Assembly: GCF_000317635.1 (NCBI RefSeq)
Contig: NC_019779.1
Location: 2,108,001 to 2,172,000, forward strand
Reading direction: 5' to 3'
Length of the DNA: 64,000 bases
Source of the DNA: Halothece sp. PCC 7418
GTDB taxonomy: Bacteria; Cyanobacteriota; Cyanobacteriia; Cyanobacteriales; Rubidibacteraceae
The position numbers and the translations under genes were made by a program. Positions within the stretch are counted from its first letter, which is position 1. Every line of letters starts with the position of its first letter. Of the stretch, positions 57,324 through 64,000 are shown piece by piece. Under the pieces are notes generated by a model. That model made no database searches. It saw only the letters and a list, made by a program, of their open reading frames with translations, and had not been told where the DNA came from.

Positions 57324-57891
57324 GTTGCCAATTGTTTCTGCCATTTTTCTGTTCCTTTGCGAGTCGGTGTTCCTTTCTCGGTAAAAGCCCAAATTGCTTG
57401 CTTATTTTCAGGACCATAACTAATATGAATGGGGCGAGAGTGGCCCGTGCTAGTCAAACCATAATAATAAATAGAATCAAAAGGGAGGGGAATAGAAACG
57501 ATCCAATCAATAACTTTTTCGCTCTCAACATTTAAAATCATAAAATCACAAGCTGCCCCTAACCGTTTACAATAGTAATTCTTATTACGATTAAGTTCAT
57601 GGGCCATGTGCTGATCGCGTATGGGGTCAACGCGACCGTTTCTTCGTCCTGTCTTCGGATTTTTTTAGTTAAAAAATGCTTTAAATTAGTTGAGCAAAAT
57701 CCGTAAGTGAGTCGAAAGTTTTCTAGTCCAAAGTGATCAATGATGGGGTCAATAATATAAGTGTTTAAGTTCTTGATCGCCGTAATACTTTCTGAAGATT
57801 GGGGATAGGGGTTAATTTTATCTTGATATTTTTGATAAGTTTGGCTACAAGTACAAAAGGCTTCTAAAGACAAGTATTTTCCGATTTCCAT
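57320..57891 (-). pseudogene. frameshifted gene for an M15-like protein
   Basis: Two minus-strand frames, 57559-57891 and 57320-57607, join at an A7 run (T7 at 57660-57666 on the plus strand). With one base added, the second frame continues FLTKKNPKTGRRNG to VDPIRDQHMAHELNRNKNYYC, KRLGAACDFM and RPIHISYGPENKQAIW. The pattern RLTYGFCS ... GAACDF ... HISYG resembles M15-type D-Ala-D-Ala peptidases (RxxxG, HxxGxAxD, H), but the first zinc His is Arg (KRLGAACDF), so activity is doubtful. About 190 residues in all. It converges on leuS. Confidence 0.6.
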
Positions 57892-58033
57892 AGTTTCATT
57901 AGTGAGGTAGTAAATCGCTATCTCTATTTAATGCTACCATTGGCGATTCACAAACAACAGTGATGGTACTGTTGGAGTCGATCTTGCTTTAAAATGTGAA
58001 AATGCTGAAATCATTGAAGATAAGTTGCAAACC

Positions 58034-60598
58034 ATGGTAAGTGCATCCAGATATAACCCCGCCGACATCGAACCCAAATGGCAACAATACTGGTTAGAAA
58101 CCAAAGCGGACGAAGCGGACGAAGACCAAAGTAAACCGAAATTTTACGCGCTTTCCATGTTTCCCTATCCCTCAGGAAACCTCCACATGGGTCATGTTCG
58201 CAACTATGTGATCACCGATGTTATGGCGCGATGGCGGGGGATGCAAGGATATCGGGTGCTTCATCCCATGGGCTGGGATGCGTTTGGTTTACCTGCGGAA
58301 AATGCAGCCATTGACCGTGGTGTTCATCCGGCACAATGGACAAATCAGAATATTCAGCAAATGAAAAAACAACTCCAGCAACTGGGGTTATCTTTAGACT
58401 GGAGTCGGGAAGTCGCTACTTGTTCCCCAGATTACTATAAATGGACGCAATGGATTTTTCTCCAGTTTTTCCAAGGGGGACTCGCCTATCAGAAAGAGTC
58501 GGCGGTAAACTGGGATCCAATTGATCAAACGGTTCTCGCCAATGAACAAGTCGATGGCGAAGGACGATCGTGGCGCAGTGGGGCGAAAGTGGAACGAAAA
58601 CTTCTCAAACAGTGGTTTTTGAAAATTACGGAATATGCAGAAGAACTCCTCAATGATTTAGAAAAACTGTCTGGATGGCCCGATCGCGTGAAACTGATGC
58701 AAGAAAACTGGATCGGAAAATCGGTCGGGGCTTATCTGGAATTTCCGATCATCGGAAGAGAGGATAAAATTGGTGTCTTTACCACCCGTCCAGATACGGT
58801 TTATGGGGTGACTTATGTGGTTCTCGCACCTGAACACCCCCTCACCCCACAGGTCACGACAACTGACCAAAAAGAGGCGGTAGAAGCCTTTATTGAAGAA
58901 GTCAGTAATGAAAGCGAACTAGAACGCACCGCCGAAGATAAACCGAAACGCGGTATTCCCACAGGCGGAAAAGCGGTTAACCCCTTCACAGGTGAAGAAA
59001 TCCCGATTTTAATCGCGGATTATGTTCTCTATGAATATGGAACCGGTGCCGTGATGGGAGTTCCCGCCCATGATGCGCGAGATTTTCAGTTTGCAAGCCA
59101 AAACCAGCTTCCCATTAAACAGGTGATTGTTCCCGAAGGAGAAGACCCCAGCGACAAGTTAGAAAACGCCTACACTGAAGCAGGAACAATGATTAATTCC
59201 GATGGGTTTAACGGGATGAACTCAGTGGAAGGGAAACAAGCCATTATTGACTATGCAGAAAAACAAGGTTGGGGAAAAGCCCGCATTCAGTACCGCCTGC
59301 GCGATTGGTTGATTTCTCGTCAACGCTATTGGGGTGCGCCTATTCCCATTATCCATTGTCCTAGTTGTGGGGCGGTTCCCGTACCTGATGAAGATTTACC
59401 CGTGGAACTTCCTGAAAACGTAGAATTTACAGGGCGTGGCGGGTCTCCTCTCACGCAACTGGAAAGCTGGTTAAATGTTCCTTGTCCTTCTTGTGGCGAA
59501 CCCGCAAAACGAGAAACCGATACCATGGACACTTTTATTGATTCGTCTTGGTATTTCCTCCGCTACACGGATGCGAACAATAGCGAAGAGGTCTTTGATC
59601 AGGATAAGGTAAATGATTGGATGCCTGTGGATCAATATGTGGGGGGAATTGAACACGCTATCCTCCATTTATTGTACTCTCGTTTCTTTACGAAAGTCTT
59701 GCGCGATCGCGGACTTTTGAATTGTGACGAACCCTTCCAACGCTTACTCACTCAAGGAATGGTACAAGGGATTACTTATAAAAACCCTCAAACAGGAAAA
59801 TACATCCCTCCCCAAGAGGTAAATGCGGATGATCCGAAAGACCCTAATACAGGGGATGAACTGTCGGTCTTCTTTGAGAAGATGTCGAAGTCAAAATATA
59901 ACGGCGTTGATCCGTTAGAAGTTTTAGATAAATATGGCGCAGATACCGCACGAATGTTTATCTTATTCAAAGCCCCACCCGAAAAAGATTTAGAGTGGGA
60001 TAGTGCAGATGTGGAAGGACAATTCCGCTTTTTGAATAAAGTGTGGCGGTTGGTGATGGAATTTGTCGATCGCGCTTGCGAAGTGCAATCAAAAGATAAC
60101 AACAATCTCTCGAAAGAGGAAAAAGACTTACGCCGTGCAATTCATACCGCCATCAAATCGATTTCTGAAGACTTAGAGGGCGATTATCAGTTTAATACCG
60201 CAGTTTCTGAGTTAATGAAACTGAATAACGCGCTGAATGAGGCAAAATGCAAAGATTCTTCGGTTTATCAAGAAGGAATCGAAGCCTTAGTGAAATTACT
60301 TGCGCCCTTTGCTCCCCACCTCACAGAAGAATTGTGGCACGCCCTCGGAAATGAAGACTCGGTTCATCATCAAACTTGGTTAGAAGCTGATCCTGATGCG
60401 TTAACTGTCGATGAGATTAATTTGGTCATTCAAATTAAAGGAAAAACCCGTGGAACGATTCCCGTCCCCGCTAACGCCAGTCGTGAGGAGTTGGAAACCT
60501 ATGCGCGGGAGTCTGATGCAGCCCAACGTTACTTAGAAGGAAAAGAGGTGAAAAAAGTGATTGTTGTTCCTGGAAAGTTAGTTAATTTTGTGGTTTAA
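58034..60598 (+). CDS. leuS: leucyl-tRNA synthetase
   Basis: LeuRS charges tRNA-Leu. The class I enzyme (about 854 residues) has HIGH as HMGH in [15 protein letters not shown] in KMSKSKYNG, the editing domain with [21 protein letters not shown], and the zinc-type CPSCG pairs ([26 protein letters not shown]). The anticodon domain is at the end. A TTG at 58025 is in frame; the ATG at 58034 is preferred as it begins the conserved [14 protein letters not shown]. The gene stands alone. Confidence 0.96.
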   Translation: MVSASRYNPADIEPKWQQYWLETKADEADEDQSKPKFYALSMFPYPSGNLHMGHVRNYVITDVMARWRGMQGYRVLHPMGWDAFGLPAENAAIDRGVHPAQWTNQNIQQMKKQLQQLGLSLDWSREVATCSPDYYKWTQWIFLQFFQGGLAYQKESAVNWDPIDQTVLANEQVDGEGRSWRSGAKVERKLLKQWFLKITEYAEELLNDLEKLSGWPDRVKLMQENWIGKSVGAYLEFPIIGREDKIGVFTTRPDTVYGVTYVVLAPEHPLTPQVTTTDQKEAVEAFIEEVSNESELERTAEDKPKRGIPTGGKAVNPFTGEEIPILIADYVLYEYGTGAVMGVPAHDARDFQFASQNQLPIKQVIVPEGEDPSDKLENAYTEAGTMINSDGFNGMNSVEGKQAIIDYAEKQGWGKARIQYRLRDWLISRQRYWGAPIPIIHCPSCGAVPVPDEDLPVELPENVEFTGRGGSPLTQLESWLNVPCPSCGEPAKRETDTMDTFIDSSWYFLRYTDANNSEEVFDQDKVNDWMPVDQYVGGIEHAILHLLYSRFFTKVLRDRGLLNCDEPFQRLLTQGMVQGITYKNPQTGKYIPPQEVNADDPKDPNTGDELSVFFEKMSKSKYNGVDPLEVLDKYGADTARMFILFKAPPEKDLEWDSADVEGQFRFLNKVWRLVMEFVDRACEVQSKDNNNLSKEEKDLRRAIHTAIKSISEDLEGDYQFNTAVSELMKLNNALNEAKCKDSSVYQEGIEALVKLLAPFAPHLTEELWHALGNEDSVHHQTWLEADPDALTVDEINLVIQIKGKTRGTIPVPANASREELETYARESDAAQRYLEGKEVKKVIVVPGKLVNFVV

Positions 60599-60618
60599 AC
60601 AACTCAAGTGTTACGGTT

Positions 60619-60640
60619 GGGAGAAAGGGTTATTTCTCCC
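60619..60640. repeat. GGGAGAAA..TTTCTCCC hairpin after leuS
   Basis: Eight-base arms and a six-base loop form a stable stem about 20 bp after the leuS stop. There is no T-run after it, so it may be a processing site or weak terminator. Confidence 0.5.
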
Positions 60641-60669
60641 ATCAGACTTGACAACAAAAAGAACACTTT

Positions 60670-61242
60670 ATGTCTCAGGAAAATTCTGATTCCACCGATC
60701 ATTTATTGAATGAGGTCAAATCTCAGTTTCAGCAAAAGTCTGATACAAGTGATGATCATGATCGGCTTGCTGATCTGAAGTCTCAGTATCAAGAAAAATC
60801 TCAGAATAAGGGGTCTGAAAACTCTCCTTTAGAAGAGCTAAAATCTAAATTCAAAACTTCATCTTCCGAGTCTCAAGAAAGTAACGAAGATTTATTTGCA
60901 GATATCAAATCTCGTTATCAGCAACAGCAAAAGGCTTCCTCTTCTCAAAAAAGTGATTCTAAAACAGATGAGTTGCTGGGGTCTTTGAAAGCACAACATC
61001 AAACCCAGAAAAAAGAGCAATACGAAGATGATTATCAGCGTAATCGCGAAGAAATATTAAAAGCAGAACAACAGAAACAGAAAAAACGGAAGTATTTAAC
61101 TCAGAAAGCTCAAACTTGGCTGGAAACTCTTGATCCCTATTCCGAGGAGGGGTTTTGGTTTGAAGAGTTTGCGGAAGGTTATCCCTCTCGCTTAGAGGCT
61201 GCTGTGGATTATCTTGCGGTCTTAGAAGATGATTCGGGTTGA
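60670..61242 (+). CDS. Slr1339-type salt-stress-family repeat protein
   Basis: The 190-residue protein has five imperfect repeats spaced 21-26 residues apart, with cores EVKSQFQQKS, DLKSQYQEKS, ELKSKFKTSS, DIKSRYQQQQ and SLKAQHQTQK, joined by Ser/Asp-rich linkers. The C-terminal segment (WLETLDPYSEEGFWFEEFAEGYPSRLEAAVDYLAVL) resembles cyanobacterial Slr1339-family proteins described as salt-stress proteins. That name is from memory and function is unknown. It lies between leuS and a TerD gene. Confidence 0.72.
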   Translation: MSQENSDSTDHLLNEVKSQFQQKSDTSDDHDRLADLKSQYQEKSQNKGSENSPLEELKSKFKTSSSESQESNEDLFADIKSRYQQQQKASSSQKSDSKTDELLGSLKAQHQTQKKEQYEDDYQRNREEILKAEQQKQKKRKYLTQKAQTWLETLDPYSEEGFWFEEFAEGYPSRLEAAVDYLAVLEDDSG

Positions 61243-61318
61243 AAGAGTCAGCGCGATCGTTTTTGTTAAACTAAACAGTAATTCCAACAGATATTAAGTG
61301 AGTCAAAAGAGGTTAAAT

Positions 61319-61894
61319 ATGGGAATTTCTTTACAGAAAGGACAACGGGTTTCGCTGGAAAAAGTTTCTCCTGGTTTAGAAGCTGTTTTTGTCGGTTTAG
61401 GTTGGGATGTCAATCAAACCGATACTGGAAGTGATTTTGATTTAGATACTTCCGTTTTTCTTCTCGGTGAAGATGAAAAACTCCTTTCCGATAACCATTT
61501 AGTTTTTTATAATAATCTGAAAAGTCCCGATCCTGATCATTCTGTAGAGCACATGGGGGATAACCTCACGGGTGCGGGAGAAGGAGATGATGAGGTCATT
61601 ATTATTAATTTGAAAAAAGTTCCAGAAGACGTACAAAAAATTACCTTTGTGGTCACCATTTATGATGCAGAAAAGCGGGGACAAAATTTTGGACAAGTGA
61701 GCAATGCGTTTGTTCGTTTAGTGGATGTTAAAACAAAAGAAGAAGTGCTTCGCTATGACTTAACAGAAGACTATTCCATTGAAACGGCAATGATTATGGG
61801 AGAATTGTATAAGAAAGATGGACAATGGCGGATGAGTGCAGTGGGTGAAGGTTACGAAGGCGGATTACAGACTATTTTAAACCGCTATAGTTAA
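61319..61894 (+). CDS. TerD-family calcium-binding stress protein
   Basis: The protein of 191 residues has the TerD fold: SLQKGQRVSLEKVSPGL, GLGWDVNQ, a calcium-site motif DTGSDFDLDTSVFLL and ITFVVTIYDAEKRGQNFGQV. TerD proteins occur in tellurite-resistance and phage- or stress-related clusters; here it is single, without TerB, TerC or TerE. The frame is open to a GTG at 61298, but the ATG at 61319 has an AAGAGG ribosome-binding site and the family start. A strong terminator follows. Confidence 0.92.
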   Translation: MGISLQKGQRVSLEKVSPGLEAVFVGLGWDVNQTDTGSDFDLDTSVFLLGEDEKLLSDNHLVFYNNLKSPDPDHSVEHMGDNLTGAGEGDDEVIIINLKKVPEDVQKITFVVTIYDAEKRGQNFGQVSNAFVRLVDVKTKEEVLRYDLTEDYSIETAMIMGELYKKDGQWRMSAVGEGYEGGLQTILNRYS

Positions 61895-61901
61895 GTTTTA
61901 G

Positions 61902-61928
61902 ATCCCCCTTTTTTGAGGGGGATTTTTA
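61902..61928 (+). terminator. rho-independent terminator after terD
   Basis: ATCCCCC and GGGGGAT form seven pairs around an eight-base loop and are followed by TTTT. It sits just after the TerD stop codon. Confidence 0.9.
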
Positions 61929-61959
61929 GGGTAAAAATCAATCTATTGGCTGGGGATGA

Positions 61960-63492
61960 ATGATGAAAAATGGAGTTTCTAAAGGACAGCGTTGGCTCAA
62001 GTTACTGGAGACGGGTTTGCTGATTGTTATCGTTGCGGGAATAATTATTTCTATTCAGACACAGCAAGTGGTCTGGGGATTAATTCCGATCGCGCTGACG
62101 ATCATTCTGAATCAAATCAATCAAAATCATCAGCAGCGATCGCAGCAACAGCAATTTCAAAAACTAGAAAGTCTAATTCAAAATTGTCAAGCAGAGGAAG
62201 AAAATCAACAAATTAATCTTTGGAAGTTACAGAAGCAAATTGAAGAATGGCAAGACTTTTTAATTGATTTCCGAGAAACAAACGCGCAAAATACACAAAC
62301 CCTTGAAGAAATTATTGCTGAATTAAGTCAAGTTCAACCCCTGCGAGAAAAGCAGAATAATCTTAACACTCAGATGCAAAAAATTGCTGTCACCCAAGAG
62401 CAATTAATTACCGACTTTAATCATCTTTCCCAAGTCCAAGAAACCTTATCTCAAAGCGTGACCGAGTTGAGTAATCAAGTCCATCAGGATTCAAGAGATG
62501 ATGCTTGGGAGTATTCCCTCCAGCAAACAAACGAAAGATTGAGTTATCTTCATCAACTGCAAAATAAACAACATCAAAATGATCAAGAGGTTGCAATAGA
62601 ATTAAAAGAAAGTTTAGCCACTGTTAAGGAAGAAGTATCACAACTGCGAGAAGAATTAAATCAAAAAACTGAAGTCGCAACCCGTCAATCTTCAAATGAA
62701 GACGTTCGACAGTTACAAAATCAGATTGAAGAAATGACCGAGACTTTCAACTTGCTCAATCAACGTCAAAGGGAAGAAAATGACTATTATCAAAAAGCCA
62801 TAGAACAATTCCGAGAAGATCTAGAAAGTCTCCGCGAACAAATTAACTGGGATTCGCAAACTGAGTTAGATACTATTCATCAATTAGTCCAAGAAAATCA
62901 GCAGCAACAAACACAACTCACTAACGAAATTTCTCAACTGAAAACTGACTATCAGACCTTAGCGCAACAACTTCAAGAAAATACATCTGAGCGAAGGAAT
63001 AACACTTCCATTGATCAGGAAATTGAACGATTACAGTCTTATTTAAAACAAGTGACTCAATTATTAGACTCGGTGGTTAAACGTCAAGCTGAAGAAAAGA
63101 AATCTTTTCAAACTAAAATAGAACAACTTCATCACACCCTAGAATCAGTAATTTCGGAAAACCAGTCTCCCGTTAATTTAAAAGAAGTCGAAACAATCAA
63201 GCAATCCTTAGAACAAACTCGCCAAAAACAAGGGGATTTAGACAGACAAATTTCTCAGATTAAACAACACTTTACTACTCTTCAAAACCGATCCTTTTCG
63301 CAAGATGGAGAAAGTATCACTTCTTCTATTATAGAAGCAAAAATTAACCATTTTCATGATTACCTAAAACAACTCACTGACCTTTTAGACTCTCTCGCCC
63401 AGCGTCAAACTGAAGAAAATCAAGCTCTAAAAGCAAGATTAAGTCATCTACAATCTCAATTAACTGCAGTGGAAACCCGAGAAGATTTGTAG
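61960..63492 (+). CDS. membrane-anchored coiled-coil protein with internal repeats
   Basis: No function is recognised. The 510-residue protein has two N-terminal membrane helices (LLETGLLIVIVAGIIISIQT, about 12-32, and VVWGLIPIALTIIL, about 33-46), then a long Gln/Glu/Lys-rich coiled coil. Three related units of about 40 residues recur (LNQRQREENDYYQKAIEQFR, LDSVVKRQAEEKKSFQTKIE, LDSLAQRQTEENQALKARLS), in which RQxEEN/K is constant. It could be a membrane-spacing or scaffold protein. It is close to TerD, but separated by a terminator. Two starts (61960 and 61963) are equivalent. Confidence 0.75.
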   Translation: MMKNGVSKGQRWLKLLETGLLIVIVAGIIISIQTQQVVWGLIPIALTIILNQINQNHQQRSQQQQFQKLESLIQNCQAEEENQQINLWKLQKQIEEWQDFLIDFRETNAQNTQTLEEIIAELSQVQPLREKQNNLNTQMQKIAVTQEQLITDFNHLSQVQETLSQSVTELSNQVHQDSRDDAWEYSLQQTNERLSYLHQLQNKQHQNDQEVAIELKESLATVKEEVSQLREELNQKTEVATRQSSNEDVRQLQNQIEEMTETFNLLNQRQREENDYYQKAIEQFREDLESLREQINWDSQTELDTIHQLVQENQQQQTQLTNEISQLKTDYQTLAQQLQENTSERRNNTSIDQEIERLQSYLKQVTQLLDSVVKRQAEEKKSFQTKIEQLHHTLESVISENQSPVNLKEVETIKQSLEQTRQKQGDLDRQISQIKQHFTTLQNRSFSQDGESITSSIIEAKINHFHDYLKQLTDLLDSLAQRQTEENQALKARLSHLQSQLTAVETREDL

Positions 63493-63630
63493 TCAAGTCT
63501 TATCTAGGGCTTGCTGAAAAAGTCCATTGGTTGGTTTAGTAAGGCAAGAGGCAAGTTGCCTTATTCTAAGATTTTTCTATCATAGCTACTGTCGAAGAAC
63601 CATTAACTTTTTACATAAGAATTAGATCTG
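63493..63630. other. intergenic region after the coiled-coil gene
   Basis: No gene is seen. With the MITE-like element after it, this gives a 336-bp gap between the coiled-coil gene and the minus-strand gene at the window end. Confidence 0.3.
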
Positions 63631-63818
63631 CTATAGCGTTTCCTAGTTGGTTGAGGTACGTAATGCGAGTCGGTGGATGTTCATGGTTCATGGTTCGTGG
63701 TTCATTGATTAACAACCAACAAATAACAAAGAACAAAGAACGAAGAACGAAGAACAAAAAACAAAGAACAAAGAACCAAAATTTAGAATGTACCTCATGA
63801 GATTGGGAAGTGCTATAT
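63631..63818. repeat. MITE-like element copy B, inverted, with heptamer tract
   Basis: This 188-bp copy matches the 44566-44761 element in reverse orientation: CTATAGCGTTTCC at the left, TGAGATTG..GTGCTATAT at the right, with the shared text GGTACGTAATGCGAGTCGG and the TTGATTAACAACCAAC flank. Its heptamer tract (AACAAAG/AACGAAG, about 63725-63775) is shorter and more degenerate than in copy A. The right terminal ATATAGC differs from CTATAGC by one base. Confidence 0.75.
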
Positions 63819-63828
63819 ATAATGTGTA

Positions 63829-64000
63829 TCAATTAGAAACGACTCTTTGCCATAACCGTTGAATCTCAGCTAAGTCTTGGGCGTTGGGTGTGGATAAAAC
63901 TTGATTTTGAGGATTGACTGCTGCACCTGGAATATTGTTTCCCCAAGGGCTATTTGTCACTCCACTGAGATCCATTCCAGAAATTGCAGGGCGAAAGCCA
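63829..64000 (-). CDS. C-terminal end of an unidentified protein
   Basis: The minus strand is open from the window edge to a TGA at 63829-63831 and encodes the last 56 residues. They include GMDLSGVTNSPWGNNIPGAA and end AEIQRLWQRVVSN. The start lies outside the window. The fragment is too short to identify. It lies 10 bp from the MITE-like element. Confidence 0.6.
   Translation of the reverse strand, partial: GFRPAISGMDLSGVTNSPWGNNIPGAAVNPQNQVLSTPNAQDLAEIQRLWQRVVSN

Noticed and set aside
63611-63832. Phe-rich hydrophobic minus-strand frame
   Set aside because: It is the heptamer tract of repeat copy B read in another frame.

Overview
The window is a 64 kb piece of a cyanobacterial chromosome. 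The palindrome GCGATCGC (HIP1) recurs throughout. The gene set includes cyanobacterial or plastid-type genes: PSRP-3/Ycf65, CGLD27, an atp beta-epsilon pair separate from the other atp genes, a chorismate lyase of the plastoquinone pathway, and FtsH. Base composition is moderate and intergenic DNA carries heptameric short tandem repeats. A TerD protein and a salt-stress-type repeat protein would suit a halotolerant unicellular form such as Halothece or Dactylococcopsis, but the genus is a guess.

Layout. 1-2 kb: the end of ispH, then rpiA. 2-8 kb, minus strand: an ADP-forming acyl-CoA synthetase/GNAT fusion, UDP-glucose dehydrogenase and UDP-glucuronate decarboxylase. The decarboxylase is split by a 333-residue LAGLIDADG intein placed immediately before the catalytic Tyr. 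8-14 kb: a channel-like TrkA-N protein, rsmA, an orphan dndE, proS and an M23 peptidase. 14.5-20.8 kb, minus strand: the most striking region, a guanidine operon. It has a guanidine-I (ykkC) riboswitch with an overlapping terminator, a GdmH-type guanidine hydrolase, HypA and HypB nickel chaperones, a three-gene ABC importer and, translationally coupled at the end, a Rieske oxygenase of unknown substrate. 21-50 kb: mostly housekeeping genes (ftsH, tRNA-Leu(GAG), cobalamin genes, holA, asparaginase, rsfS, yqeK, hisS, thiD, ftsZ, ftsQ, a C-terminal protease, mgtE, a cyclophilin, thiL, inositol phosphatase, atp beta and epsilon, PSRP-3). 50-58 kb: an accessory region with a tandem-cyclase protein, a decayed ISAs1-like element, a solute-binding lipoprotein followed by two membrane Cache-type sensors without output domains, and a frameshifted M15-like gene. 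58-64 kb: leuS, an Slr1339-like repeat protein, TerD and a membrane-anchored coiled-coil protein.

How the genes work together. Ugd and Uxs should convert UDP-glucose to UDP-xylose through UDP-glucuronate. In the guanidine operon, guanidine would relieve termination, the ABC system would import guanidine or a relative, and GdmH, loaded with nickel by HypA/HypB, would cleave guanidine to urea and ammonia. The coupled Rieske enzyme could feed the pathway by dealkylating substituted guanidines; this last step is inference.

Mobile and repetitive DNA. Two copies of a roughly 190-bp MITE-like element lie in opposite orientation at about 44.6 and 63.7 kb, each with a heptamer tract inside. Other heptamer tracts sit at gene borders and in one case supply a start codon. 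Two genes in the accessory region are broken at runs of seven A residues, both restorable by a -1 shift.
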